A DNA stretch of 64,000 nucleotides from Lachnospiraceae bacterium (GCA_017432565.1 JAFRIW010000022.1:1-64000), one strand, 5' to 3'. Numbered from the stretch's first letter, positions 17,362 to 26,546 are shown. Translations and numbers: made by a program. The notes: generated by a model from the sequence alone, not told the origin.

Positions 17362-18153
17362 ATGAGAGTAGTTATTCAGGACAATTACAGCAAAATGTGT
17401 AAGTGGGCCGCAGATTATATCGCGGCGAAGATCAATGCGCATAAGGAAGACAGACCTTTCGTGCTGGGTCTGCCCACCGGTTCTTCCCCGATCGGCGTCT
17501 ATCAGGAGCTGATTAAGAAGAACAAGGCCGGCGAGGTTTCCTTCGCCAACGTCATCACCTTCAACATGGATGAATATCTGGGCCTGCCCAGAGAGCATGA
17601 CCAGAGCTACTGGTATTTCATGCATGACAACTTCTTCGATCACCTGGTCGATATGAAGCCGGAGAACATCAACATTCTGAACGGCATGACCGATGATCCG
17701 GAGGGAGAGTGCGCGCGCTATGAAGCCAAAATCGCGGCCTGCGGCGGCATCGATCTGTTCATGGGCGGCATCGGCGTAGACGGCCACCTTGCTTTCAACG
17801 AGCCTTACACTTCGCTGTCTTCCAGAACCGGCGTCCGCGACCTGACCACCGACACAAGAATCGTGAATTCCCGTTTCTTCGGAAATGATCCGGAGAAGGT
17901 TCCGGCAAAGGCACTGTCCGTCGGCATCGGCACCGTGACGGATTCCAGAGAAGTCCTGGTCCTGATCAGCGGTCACAACAAGGCCCGCGCACTGGCAGCC
18001 ACCGTCGAGGGCGGCGTCAGCCAGAAGTGGACCTGCAGCGCTCTGCAGCTCCACAACGCAGCCATCATCGCCTGCGACGAGGAAGCCTGCGGCGAGCTCA
18101 CTGTCGACACCTACAAGTACTTCCTGGATATCGAAAAGAAGGAAAGACTGTAA
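17362..18153 (+). CDS. nagB: Glucosamine-6-phosphate deaminase/isomerase
   Basis: This 263-residue enzyme catalyses the reversible conversion of glucosamine-6-phosphate to fructose-6-phosphate and ammonia. The sugar-phosphate loop LGLPTGSSP, Asp70/Glu71 (NMDEYLGL), and the catalytic Asp140-x-His142 with Glu147 (GIGVDGHLAFNEP) all line up with the known active site of E. coli NagB (Asp72, Asp141, His143, Glu148). Length is normal. AAGGAG lies about nine bases before the start. It is the last gene behind the glmS ribozyme and ends in a strong terminator. Being repressed by its own sugar-phosphate suggests a role in making rather than degrading glucosamine-6-phosphate. Confidence 0.9.
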   Translation: MRVVIQDNYSKMCKWAADYIAAKINAHKEDRPFVLGLPTGSSPIGVYQELIKKNKAGEVSFANVITFNMDEYLGLPREHDQSYWYFMHDNFFDHLVDMKPENINILNGMTDDPEGECARYEAKIAACGGIDLFMGGIGVDGHLAFNEPYTSLSSRTGVRDLTTDTRIVNSRFFGNDPEKVPAKALSVGIGTVTDSREVLVLISGHNKARALAATVEGGVSQKWTCSALQLHNAAIIACDEEACGELTVDTYKYFLDIEKKERL

Positions 18154-18201
18154 GAAAAGGCTGAAATGAACAGCACCCGGCCGGTCTGAGACCGGAAACA
18201 G

Positions 18202-18237
18202 CGGTCTGCCTGCGCGTGAGCACGGGCAGGCCGTTTT
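18202..18237 (+). terminator. Intrinsic terminator of the ribozyme operon
   Basis: CGGTCTGCCTG at 18202-18212 pairs with CGGGCAGGCCG at 18223-18233 with two G-T pairs, followed by TTTT at 18234-18237. A second small palindrome, CCGGTCTGAGACCGG, lies just upstream at 18181-18195. Confidence 0.8.
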
Positions 18238-18292
18238 GGTATCGGCAGCTGCTCCCGGCCGCTGTGAACTGCAGGAGAGCGGAGGAGGGAAA

Positions 18293-21200
18293 ATGGGGTA
18301 TTCGGAGAACTCGATCAGCAATACGTTCAGTAAGATCAGTACTGATGAGGAGATGTCCATATTCCGGGCAAGCCTCGAAGATGCCGCAAAGCGCCTTGCA
18401 GACGGCGCGGGGCAGGGATCGATCTCCAATGAGGAGATCGGGAAGAACGACATGCTGCTGGAAACCTACAGGGTTGCGTCCGATGCCATACACGGAGGCA
18501 TGGGCAGCGTCTGGCAGGTGCGGCACACCGGGTGGGGCGTGGACCTTGCGATGAAGCGTCCGCAGCCGAGGTTTTTCGCGGAGGGCAGCCGGGAGAGGAG
18601 GGAAAACTTCATCGCCGAGTGCGAGCACTGGATCGATCTCGGCCTTCACCCGAACATCGTCTCCTGTTACTACGTCCGTGAGATCGGCGGCGTCCCGACG
18701 ATCTTCTCGGAGTGGATGGACGGCGGCAGCCTGAAGGACCGGATCCGGGACGGCTCACTCTATACCGGAACGGAACAGGAGGTGCGGGAGAGAATTCTGG
18801 ATATCGCGATCCAGGCAGCGAGAGGGCTGCGCTATTCTCATGAACAGAAGCTGCTCCATCAGGATATGAAGCCCGGAAATCTGCTGCTCACGAAGGACTG
18901 GGAGGCCAAGATCGCAGACTTCGGCCTCGCAAAGGCACAGCAGCAGCTGGAGGACCGGGGCCGGGCCCTTTCTTCGGGAGGCACAGCCGCGTACAGCCCG
19001 CGGGAACAGCTGGAAGGGGCTCCCGCCGCGCGATGGATGGACGTCTATGCCTGGGCGCTGACGGTCCTGAGAATGTATGCGGGAGAGCAGCTGTGGGAGA
19101 CCGGCGGCGAGGCGCGGGGGCGCTTTGCGGAGACAGCGGACCGGTGCCGCATCCCGCTTTCCTGCCGGATGCGGCAGCTGCTCGCGGCCTGTCTCACGGA
19201 GCGCCCGGACGGCTTTGACGGGATCTGCGGGACGCTTTCAGTGATCTGGCAGGAGGAGACGGGAGCCGCATATCCGCGCCCGGAGCCGGACCACTATATT
19301 TCCCCGGCGGATATTCTCAACAACCGCGCGCTCTCCTATCTCGATCTCGGAAAACCGGAGGAAGCAGAGAAACAGTGGGCGCAGGCGCTGGCCGCCAACA
19401 GGCATCACCCCGAATCCGTCTACAACCGCTCGCTCTGGCGCTGGCGGGAAGGTCTGATCAGCGATCTTGAGGCTCATGACGAGATCCTCATCCGGTGCAG
19501 GGTCAACAGAAGATCGGAGCAGTTCAGGACGGAAATCCTGAAGGAAGCCGGTCCGTACGGATATCCCGCCGGTGTCAGTACCTTTGAAAACGCCGTAAAG
19601 GTCCGGTATTTTGTCAAAACAGCAGACGCCGGGCTGGAGAATGTCCGCAGTGCCCGCTCCCACAACGGTCTGTATGAGGTGGATGAGGACAGGAATAACC
19701 GGTGGTTCGCGGCCGTCCGGGAGGGCAGCCGGATCCGCAAGACATTTTACGTGGGCGGAGCGATCTCACATGTGTCCTTCTCGGAGGACGACCGCTTCCT
19801 GACGATCCTCAGCAAAGATTCCAACGGACCGGCAGAGCTGGAGACGGTGCAGGTCGGCCCGTTTACCTATCAGGCGCCGTGGGCGCTGAACCGGGTGATC
19901 TCCGCGGAGCAGATACTTGAGAACCGGGATAACTATGAGTCGTGGATGCGCATGGCAGAGGAGCAGGCCGCCGCAGGCAGCGCAGAGGAAGCGATCGGGC
20001 TGCTGGAGCGGATCATGGAAATACCCGGTTACGAATTCGATCAGAAAGCTGCTGCATTTTACAGAACCCTGCTGGAGAAGGCGGATGCGGTCGGCCTGAA
20101 GGACGCACAGAAAGCATTTTCCGTACAGGCACAGGAGGGAGGCTTTGCCGTGATGGCGGAGGCAGGCAGCTTCTTCTGCCTGGTGCTCCGGGAGCACATT
20201 TTCGTCTATGATTACGCCGGCGCTCTGATCAGGGTTATCGATACACAGTGCGGCGCGAAGCCGCAGTCTGCCGCGGTCTCGCCGGACGGCCGCTTTCTGC
20301 TGGCCGGGTTCCTGGAAGAAACGGAAACGCCGGACCCCCGCAGCCGCAGCTGCAGCGGTTTTCTGTGCGCCTATGATCTGGAGCAGGGCGTGCTGACAAG
20401 AAAAATTCCGATGAAGAATTTCCCGGCGTTTTTTGCGTTTCACCCGTCAAAGCCGTACGCCGCAGTCAGCTGTTTCCTGGGGGATGTCGGGATCTACACC
20501 TGTCCGGAGTGCCGCCATGTCCGGGATCTGAAGACCGGGAAGATGAGGCGCTATGCCAGGGTCAGCTGGTCGCCTGACGGGACGACACTGTTCGTGCCGA
20601 ACACCGCGGAGAACGATCTCTGGGCTGTCACAAACAGCCTGAGCCTTCTGCACAGGTCAAAGCGCGTGGTGCCGCACAAAAATAATTCTCTGCTTACGAG
20701 CGAAGTCTCCGCGGACGGGACGCTGTACCTGCGCGGGAACGAGGGGCACCACCTGATTGAGTGCATCGATGTCCTGACAGGGGAGCCCCGGGCGGAGCTG
20801 TATTTTGACAACGGGGCTGTCAGCGCGTTCAGCATCTCCCCGGACAGCCGGTTCATCGCGGTCGGGACCGACGAGGGGAAGCTGGTGTTCCGCAGCACCC
20901 GGAGTCTGAAGCAGGAGGCTTTTTCCGTTTACATGGAGGATAACAGAAGCATCAACGCTGTCAGATGGCGCCCGGATGCGCAGATGATCCTTGTCAAGGC
21001 ACATGTCAGGGGCGCGTACGACACCGACCGGGACATCGTGACCGGCTATCTTCCGGAGTGGCAGTACAGCGCCGGGACGGAGAAAAACCGCCAGTATTTT
21101 GAAGAGCACTGGGACCCGGGAGAGAGGAGCGAACCGGAGGATCTCGCGAAGAAGTACTGGGGAATCTATGAGCATTTCTGTCCGGAGGCGCAGGAGATGG

Positions 21201-21541
21201 CGCTGGAGCACGAGTTCTCCTGTGAGCCGGGCCGCTCCGACCGGGGCGATGAGATCGTGACGGTTCGTCTGGACGGCTCCGAACAGGTCTGTCACATCAG
21301 TCACAAAGAGACGCCGGGGGACACGGATGCCGCTGATTTTGCCCGGTTTGTCCGGAGCATAAAGGACGGGGACGACGCCGGGTTTTTCTGGGAAGATCCC
21401 CGGGGCGGCTATGGGAGATATGAATGGACCTTCTCCCGGAGAGGTGATCTGCTGCTGGTCCTGACGCCGATGGCATATCATGCCTTTTTCCGCTATGATG
21501 AATTCACGGCCGGGATCAGGATTTCTGATTGTACACGATGA
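18293..21541 (+). CDS. Hanks-type Ser/Thr kinase with TPR and beta-propeller-like C-terminus
   Basis: This 1082-residue soluble protein has an N-terminal eukaryotic-like kinase domain at about residues 55-330. It shows a glycine loop (GGMGSVW, 68-74), Lys88, catalytic loop HQDMKPGN with Asp191 and Lys193, and DFG with Asp209. Gln190 replaces the usual Arg of HRD, so it is a non-RD kinase. TPR-like helices follow at about 340-400. The remaining 650 residues hold repeated beta-strand units of WD40 type (AAVSPDGRFLLAG, RVSWSPDG, FSISPDSRFIAVG), broken by a second helical segment near 550-600. No membrane segment is seen, unlike PASTA kinases. The ATG at 18293 follows GGAGGAGGG. Targets are unknown. 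Confidence 0.85.
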   Translation: MGYSENSISNTFSKISTDEEMSIFRASLEDAAKRLADGAGQGSISNEEIGKNDMLLETYRVASDAIHGGMGSVWQVRHTGWGVDLAMKRPQPRFFAEGSRERRENFIAECEHWIDLGLHPNIVSCYYVREIGGVPTIFSEWMDGGSLKDRIRDGSLYTGTEQEVRERILDIAIQAARGLRYSHEQKLLHQDMKPGNLLLTKDWEAKIADFGLAKAQQQLEDRGRALSSGGTAAYSPREQLEGAPAARWMDVYAWALTVLRMYAGEQLWETGGEARGRFAETADRCRIPLSCRMRQLLAACLTERPDGFDGICGTLSVIWQEETGAAYPRPEPDHYISPADILNNRALSYLDLGKPEEAEKQWAQALAANRHHPESVYNRSLWRWREGLISDLEAHDEILIRCRVNRRSEQFRTEILKEAGPYGYPAGVSTFENAVKVRYFVKTADAGLENVRSARSHNGLYEVDEDRNNRWFAAVREGSRIRKTFYVGGAISHVSFSEDDRFLTILSKDSNGPAELETVQVGPFTYQAPWALNRVISAEQILENRDNYESWMRMAEEQAAAGSAEEAIGLLERIMEIPGYEFDQKAAAFYRTLLEKADAVGLKDAQKAFSVQAQEGGFAVMAEAGSFFCLVLREHIFVYDYAGALIRVIDTQCGAKPQSAAVSPDGRFLLAGFLEETETPDPRSRSCSGFLCAYDLEQGVLTRKIPMKNFPAFFAFHPSKPYAAVSCFLGDVGIYTCPECRHVRDLKTGKMRRYARVSWSPDGTTLFVPNTAENDLWAVTNSLSLLHRSKRVVPHKNNSLLTSEVSADGTLYLRGNEGHHLIECIDVLTGEPRAELYFDNGAVSAFSISPDSRFIAVGTDEGKLVFRSTRSLKQEAFSVYMEDNRSINAVRWRPDAQMILVKAHVRGAYDTDRDIVTGYLPEWQYSAGTEKNRQYFEEHWDPGERSEPEDLAKKYWGIYEHFCPEAQEMALEHEFSCEPGRSDRGDEIVTVRLDGSEQVCHISHKETPGDTDAADFARFVRSIKDGDDAGFFWEDPRGGYGRYEWTFSRRGDLLLVLTPMAYHAFFRYDEFTAGIRISDCTR

Positions 21542-21570
21542 ACCGGAATGCTAAAGTAACAGCAGAGTTT

Positions 21571-21592
21571 CTGCACGGCGCAGGGCGTGCAG
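21571..21592 (+). terminator. Hairpin behind the kinase gene
   Basis: CTGCACG (21571-21577) pairs perfectly with CGTGCAG (21586-21592). No T-run follows, so termination would be weak. Confidence 0.35.
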
Positions 21593-21605
21593 GAAGACCG
21601 TTAAA

Positions 21606-21630
21606 AACAGGTAACAACAGGTAACAACAG
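21606..21630 (+). repeat. Short tandem repeat before the DUF362 gene
   Basis: The 10-base unit AACAGGTAAC occurs two and a half times in tandem, ending directly before the AGGAGG ribosome site. Confidence 0.6.
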
Positions 21631-21643
21631 GCAGGAGGTAAGG

Positions 21644-22768
21644 ATGAGTCAGTCAAAGGTTTATTTTACAGATTTCAGAACGCAGCTGGATGTATCGCTC
21701 ACGAAGAAGCTGCAGAAGCTGATCCGGAAAGCCGGGATCGATGAGATCGACATGGACGGCAAGTTTGTGGCGATCAAAATGCACTTCGGCGAGCTGGGCA
21801 ATCTCGCCTATCTGCGGCCGAATTATGCGAAGGCCGTGGCGGATGTCGTGAAGGAGAACGGAGGCGTTCCGTTCCTGACAGACTGTAACACGCTTTATCC
21901 GGGCAGCCGCAAGAATGCGCTTGAGCATCTGGACTGCGCCAATATCAACGGCTTCAATACGGTTACGACCGGCTGCCAGATTCTCATCGCGGACGGACTG
22001 CGGGGAACCGATGATATCGAAGTGCCGGTGCCGAACGGAGAGTACTGTCAGACCGCACTGATCGGCCGCGCGGTGATGGATGCGGACATCTTCATTTCGC
22101 TGACGCACTTCAAAGGCCACGAGTCGACCGGCTTCGGCGGCACCCTCAAGAATATCGGCATGGGATGCGGCAGCCGCGGCGGCAAAATGCAGCAGCACAA
22201 CAGCGGTCATCCGCATGTGGATCCCGATCTGTGCCGCAGCTGCAGACGCTGTGCGAAGGAGTGCGGCTCCAATGCGATTTCCTATGACAGCGGAAAGGCA
22301 TGGATTGATCCGGAGCTGTGCAAAGGCTGCGGACGCTGCATCGGCGCCTGCGCGTTTGACGCGATTTCCAACGACAATGAAAACGCCAACGAGATCCTGG
22401 GATGCAAAATTTCGGAGTACGCCGCGGCAGTCTGCAATGACCGGCCGTGCTTCCACATCTCCCTGATCACGGATGTCTCGCCCAACTGCGACTGCCACGG
22501 CGAGAATGATGCACCGATTCTTCCGGATCTGGGCATGCTCGCCTCCTTCGACCCGGTCGCGCTCGACCAGGCCTGCGTGGACCTGTGCCAGAAAGCGGAT
22601 CCGATCCGCAACAGCCAGCTGGGCGATCATCTGGCTGATCCGCACTGGCATCATCACCATGATCACTTCCGCGACAACAATCCCAACACGCGCTGGAAAG
22701 AGACGCTTGAGCACGCCGAGAAAATCGGACTGGGCAGCCGCGAGTATGAGCTGGTTGTGATGAAGTAA
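21644..22768 (+). CDS. DUF362 protein with two 4Fe-4S clusters
   Basis: This 374-residue protein has an N-terminal DUF362 domain (about 1-185; KMHFGELGNLAYLRP and LTHFKGHESTGFGG are typical). Two ferredoxin-type motifs follow: Cys197, 200, 203, 207 and Cys226, 229, 232, 236. It ends in a DUF362 return segment (LASFDPVALDQACVDL). Related clostridial proteins are annotated as putative ferredoxins; the reaction is unknown. A His cluster at 334-341 (HWHHHHDH) is unusual and could bind a metal. AGGAGG lies just upstream of the ATG. It is convergent with the GH2 gene. Confidence 0.85.
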   Translation: MSQSKVYFTDFRTQLDVSLTKKLQKLIRKAGIDEIDMDGKFVAIKMHFGELGNLAYLRPNYAKAVADVVKENGGVPFLTDCNTLYPGSRKNALEHLDCANINGFNTVTTGCQILIADGLRGTDDIEVPVPNGEYCQTALIGRAVMDADIFISLTHFKGHESTGFGGTLKNIGMGCGSRGGKMQQHNSGHPHVDPDLCRSCRRCAKECGSNAISYDSGKAWIDPELCKGCGRCIGACAFDAISNDNENANEILGCKISEYAAAVCNDRPCFHISLITDVSPNCDCHGENDAPILPDLGMLASFDPVALDQACVDLCQKADPIRNSQLGDHLADPHWHHHHDHFRDNNPNTRWKETLEHAEKIGLGSREYELVVMK

Positions 22769-22787
22769 GAATATTGCAGAGATAAAG

Positions 22788-22854
22788 AGTCACGGGGACA
22801 GGTCCACTGACTCCCTTTGGAAAAAGGGAGTCAGTGGACCTGTCCCCGGTGACT
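22788..22854. repeat. Long near-perfect palindrome (REP/MITE-like), probable bidirectional terminator
   Basis: A 31-base left arm (22788-22818) and a 32-base right arm (22823-22854) are reverse complements except for one missing C, with a GGAA loop. The arm core includes GGGGACAGGTCCACTGACTC, a type of sequence seen in dispersed intergenic REP elements associated with RAYT-type transposases (recalled resemblance). It sits between two convergent genes and would stop transcription from both. Confidence 0.7.
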
Positions 22855-22875
22855 CCTATGAAACAGGCAGAGCCT

Positions 22876-25344
22876 TTATTTTGCTTCAATTTCGACAGCG
22901 GTCTCAGCCTCGCCGGCGTTGAAGATCACGCGGATTGTGCCTTCTCCGCAGGCGCGGACGGCGGCGCGGATGCGGCCTTCATAAGCGGCAGCTTCGGTGT
23001 CGTAGTAGTTCTCCTCATTGCAGGGAGAAGCGGAGCCGTAGCCGGCCAGGACCGCAGGTCCCTCGACGCTTACACTGATCTTCACATCCGCATCCGGATT
23101 GAGAATGCCGGCAGCGTCGGTCACAGAGACGTTCACGTAGGCGATGTCGGAGCCGTCCGCCGGCAGGAAGCCGCAGCGGCTTTCGACTGCGTCAGCCTTC
23201 AGGCAGATCTCGCTGCCCGCGGTCACGATCTCATCGCGGCCGATTTCCGCGCCGTTCTTATAAGCGATCGCTTCCACCTTACCGGGCTCATAAACTGTGT
23301 CGAAGCAGGCCATCGCGCGGTGCTTCTCACCGGTCGCCTTACGGCCGGCGGACTTGCCGTTCACCAGCAGCTCGATCTCGTCGGCGTCCGCGTAGACTTC
23401 CACGACGACGCCCTTGCCCTCGCAGCCCTTGAAGTTCCAGCTGCGGAGAGCGTCCGAGAAGACCCACTGGGACTGATGCTTTTCTTCTCCGTAGTGCGCG
23501 GCCGGCTGTACGGCGATGTAAGGCTTAGTGCGCAGACCCCAGATGATCTCACGCCAGTAGGAGGCGGGCCGTCTGTCGCCGATCAGGTTGATGTCGCCGC
23601 AGTACGCAGCCTTGAAAGGATACGCCGCATACATCATGCCCATCGGTCCGGTCTGCCCGCCGTATCCGGTTGCGCCGATGCCGGTCTCACCCAGATAGTC
23701 CCAGGCGGTCCAGTCAAAATCACCGATGACATAAGAAAGCTTCTCGACGGCTTCCCAGTTCTTGTCCAGATCCGGCGGATTGGTCTCGGAGCCGACCAGA
23801 ATCCGGCTCGGATATTCGCTGCCCTCGGGCACATAACGGCCGAGCGCATAGTTGTAACCGACGATATCGACCTGACCGGCGGCTTCTTCGGTCAGCTTCG
23901 CCAGCATCGGGCTCTCCATGAGCTGGGCCATCATATCGCCCATTGAGCTCATCATGGTGTTGATCTCTCCGGTAGGCTGGCCGCCTTCCTGCGCCTCCTG
24001 TGCCTGTGCCTGCTGCGCAGCCATCTGTGCGAGCATGCTCATGCCTGCCAGCAGAAGATTCAGAGAGTTGGTGGTAAATCTGGTGGGATCCAGTTCGCGG
24101 AGCTTATCGGCGAATTTCTTGCCCCACGCGGCGTCGATCGCATTGCCGGTCTCGGGAATTTCGTTGCCGATGGAGTACATGATGACACAGGGGTGATTCC
24201 GATCCTTGCGCACCAGGTTCTCAATGTCATGCTCCCACCACTCGGTCACATGCATGCTGTAATCATAGGAGACCTTGGAAGTGGTCCAGACGTCGGAGTA
24301 CTCATCCATGACGTACATGCCCAGACGGTCGCAGGCATTTAAAAGATGCCGGCTCATCGGATAGTGAGAACTGCGGATCGCGTTGAAACCGGCTTCTTTC
24401 AGCTTCCGGACGCGGTATTCTGCGGAGAAGGGGAATTCCTTCGTGCCGATGACGCCATTGTCGTGGTGGATGCAGCCGCCGCGCAGCTTCACGGTCCTGC
24501 CGTTGATCCGAAGGCCGTTCACCGGATCCAGCTGAAGCCTGCGGATACCGAAGGTGCCGCACTCCTCGTCGAGAACCTGCTCGCCTTCCAGAACCTCCAC
24601 CTTCCAGGTGTAGAGATACGGATCGTTTTCATCCCAGAGGTGCGGTGTGCTGACATAGAGCGGGAGAAGGAAAGAAGCCTTCTGTCCGTCACTGAGCGTG
24701 ACAGGCATGCTGTTCTGCGCAGCCACAGTTCCTTCCGCATCGCACAGAGTCGCCTTCAGGACAACGGTTTTCAATTCCATCACATCATTGGAGACTTCGA
24801 TCTGAACCTTCACGGAAGCCATCTCCGCGGTAATATCGGAGGCGGAGACGAAGACGCCGTCCGGATCGATGTGCGTCGGATTGGCAATCATCAGGTTGAC
24901 ATCGCGGTAGATACCGCCGCCGGTGTACCACCTTCCGCTCGGGACGCCGTCCTTGACGATGACTTTGACGGCATTATCCTGACCGGGCTTCACAAAGCGG
25001 GTCACATCGAGATAGAAATTGCTGTAGCCGTAGGCACATTTCCCGGCAAAAGCGTCATTGACGTAGACAAAAGCGTTCTGATAAACGCCCTCAAACTCGA
25101 GAAAGACACGCTTTCCCGCGGCTTCTTCGTCCAGCTTCAGAACGGACTTGTAAACCATATCCACTTCGTGGAAATAGCCGTTTCCGGGGCCGTTCGGCTC
25201 GGACGGATTCCGCGGAATCTCCACCAGCAGATCGTGCGGCAGAACAACTGCCTTCGGGACGGCTCCGCCGCCGAGAAGCGCACTGAAGGCACCGCCGTCG
25301 CCTTCTTCAACTGTCCAGCACTGATTGAATCTTGTTTTTTTCAT
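22876..25344 (-). CDS. GH2-family beta-galactosidase/beta-glycosidase
   Basis: This 822-residue intracellular enzyme (no signal peptide) has the GH2 order: jelly-roll sugar-binding domain (about 1-170), Ig-like domain (about 175-280), TIM barrel (about 285-600) and C-terminal beta domains. Acid/base Glu395 lies in SIGNEIPET and nucleophile Glu520 in LVGSETNPP. A Met/Gln/Ala-rich insertion at about 425-490 (GMSMLAQMAAQQAQAQEAQE) interrupts the barrel between them. Substrate may be a beta-galactoside, glucuronide or xyloside; the family call is firm, the specificity is not. The ATG at 25344 follows AGGGTT; a longer frame upstream lacks a site. It is divergent from an AraC regulator that probably controls it. 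Confidence 0.85.
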   Translation of the reverse strand: MKKTRFNQCWTVEEGDGGAFSALLGGGAVPKAVVLPHDLLVEIPRNPSEPNGPGNGYFHEVDMVYKSVLKLDEEAAGKRVFLEFEGVYQNAFVYVNDAFAGKCAYGYSNFYLDVTRFVKPGQDNAVKVIVKDGVPSGRWYTGGGIYRDVNLMIANPTHIDPDGVFVSASDITAEMASVKVQIEVSNDVMELKTVVLKATLCDAEGTVAAQNSMPVTLSDGQKASFLLPLYVSTPHLWDENDPYLYTWKVEVLEGEQVLDEECGTFGIRRLQLDPVNGLRINGRTVKLRGGCIHHDNGVIGTKEFPFSAEYRVRKLKEAGFNAIRSSHYPMSRHLLNACDRLGMYVMDEYSDVWTTSKVSYDYSMHVTEWWEHDIENLVRKDRNHPCVIMYSIGNEIPETGNAIDAAWGKKFADKLRELDPTRFTTNSLNLLLAGMSMLAQMAAQQAQAQEAQEGGQPTGEINTMMSSMGDMMAQLMESPMLAKLTEEAAGQVDIVGYNYALGRYVPEGSEYPSRILVGSETNPPDLDKNWEAVEKLSYVIGDFDWTAWDYLGETGIGATGYGGQTGPMGMMYAAYPFKAAYCGDINLIGDRRPASYWREIIWGLRTKPYIAVQPAAHYGEEKHQSQWVFSDALRSWNFKGCEGKGVVVEVYADADEIELLVNGKSAGRKATGEKHRAMACFDTVYEPGKVEAIAYKNGAEIGRDEIVTAGSEICLKADAVESRCGFLPADGSDIAYVNVSVTDAAGILNPDADVKISVSVEGPAVLAGYGSASPCNEENYYDTEAAAYEGRIRAAVRACGEGTIRVIFNAGEAETAVEIEAK

Positions 25345-25425
25345 GACAACCCTCCTGTCTGTCTCTTCCTGCCGCGCTGTTTTCCTGCGCAGACCGATTC
25401 TGCGCCCCGCGGCGCATTTTACCAT

Positions 25426-25454
25426 CTGACAGATTGAATTTTAAATGATATAAT
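25426..25454 (+). promoter_or_regulatory. Sigma-A promoter of the AraC-family gene
   Basis: CTGACA at 25426-25431 (five of six consensus bases) and TATAAT at 25449-25454 are spaced by 17 bases, 42 bases before the start codon. Confidence 0.75.
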
Positions 25455-25496
25455 ATTCTTAAGAAATGGCAAAATCCGGCAAATAGAGGCAAAATT

Positions 25497-26546
25497 ATGT
25501 CAGATTCAATTCTTATGATGTCTGAGGGCGGAACACCGTATGACTTCTATGATCCCGCACTCATGCCGAACCGCGAACAGATGGAGGAGCCGTTTGAGCT
25601 GCTGCAGATCAGCATTCAGCCGTACGGGAAGAATCTGACCGTGACGATCCTGCAGTCCGGCGTCCGGCCTGTAAAGTATACGGCTTTTTCAGGCAGCGCC
25701 TTTCAGGATTTACAGCGGCAGGCGGATGTACCGCAGCTCCACAGGCACGACTACTATGAGCTGCTGTTTGTGCTGGAGGGAGAGATCTACCAGAACATCG
25801 ACAGCTTCCGTCACTTTTATTCCGCCGGGAGTGCCTGCTTTGTCACGCCCTTTACGCTGCACTCGGAGGAGTACATGCCCGGGACCGACGCGCGGCTTCT
25901 GTTTCTGAAGTTCCACCGGGACTACGCCGCCTGGCTTCTCGGGATGCCGCGTTATTTTGAAAAAGAGGAGACACAGGCACTGAAGAGATGCCGCACCTAT
26001 TTTGAATCCGGCGAGCCTTTCATGGACTTCATTCCCTATGCTGACGCCCGCGTGCGTGACCGGATCCATCCGGTTTTTGAACAGCTGTTCCGGCTTTTTA
26101 CCACACCGGACGCCTGCCCGACGCCGGAGACCACCGCGCTGATCTGCAGGCTGCTGGAAGATCTGTTTGATCCCGCGCTGTTCGGCAATACGCCGGTCGC
26201 GCCGGGTACCGGGACTGAGCAGCAGCGCTTTCACGACATCCGCCGCTTTATGGAAAAACAGCCCGGAAAGGTGACCCGCGCTCAGCTGGAGGAGGCCTTC
26301 CACTATTCCGGAGATTATCTTTATAAGCTTGTGAAGCGCTACACAGGCCTGAGCATTCAGGATTTTGCTCTGCAGATCAGTATGAAGAAGGCGGCACAGC
26401 TGCTGACTACGTCGGATCTGCGGATCAATGAAATCGCCGAGCAGGTGGGCTTTCACAATTTCACCCAGTTTTACCGGGCCTTCCGGGCTGCTTACGGGGT
26501 GACACCGCGCCGGTACCGGGTCCGGGCGCTATCCGAACGCGCTTAA
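25497..26546 (+). CDS. AraC-family transcriptional regulator
   Basis: This 349-residue protein has an N-terminal cupin-type sensor (about 70-165; LHRHDYYELLFVLEGE) and a C-terminal double helix-turn-helix (about 250-345; INEIAEQVGFHNFTQFYRAFRAAYGVTPRRYR). Regulators of this type bind a sugar and activate neighbouring glycosidase genes. It is read divergently from the GH2 gene across a 152-base gap with its own consensus promoter. The N-terminus of about 60 residues before the cupin is Met-rich and unassigned. Confidence 0.9.
   Translation: MSDSILMMSEGGTPYDFYDPALMPNREQMEEPFELLQISIQPYGKNLTVTILQSGVRPVKYTAFSGSAFQDLQRQADVPQLHRHDYYELLFVLEGEIYQNIDSFRHFYSAGSACFVTPFTLHSEEYMPGTDARLLFLKFHRDYAAWLLGMPRYFEKEETQALKRCRTYFESGEPFMDFIPYADARVRDRIHPVFEQLFRLFTTPDACPTPETTALICRLLEDLFDPALFGNTPVAPGTGTEQQRFHDIRRFMEKQPGKVTRAQLEEAFHYSGDYLYKLVKRYTGLSIQDFALQISMKKAAQLLTTSDLRINEIAEQVGFHNFTQFYRAFRAAYGVTPRRYRVRALSERA

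Noticed and set aside
15944-17362. 472-codon minus-strand frame opposite glmM
   Set aside because: The plus strand encodes an unmistakable phosphohexomutase; the opposite frame is His/Asp/Val-rich, as expected from the complement of GC-biased codons.
22834-23946. Plus-strand frame opposite the GH2 gene
   Set aside because: It starts inside the REP-like palindrome and has no motif, while the minus strand encodes the GH2 C-terminal domains.
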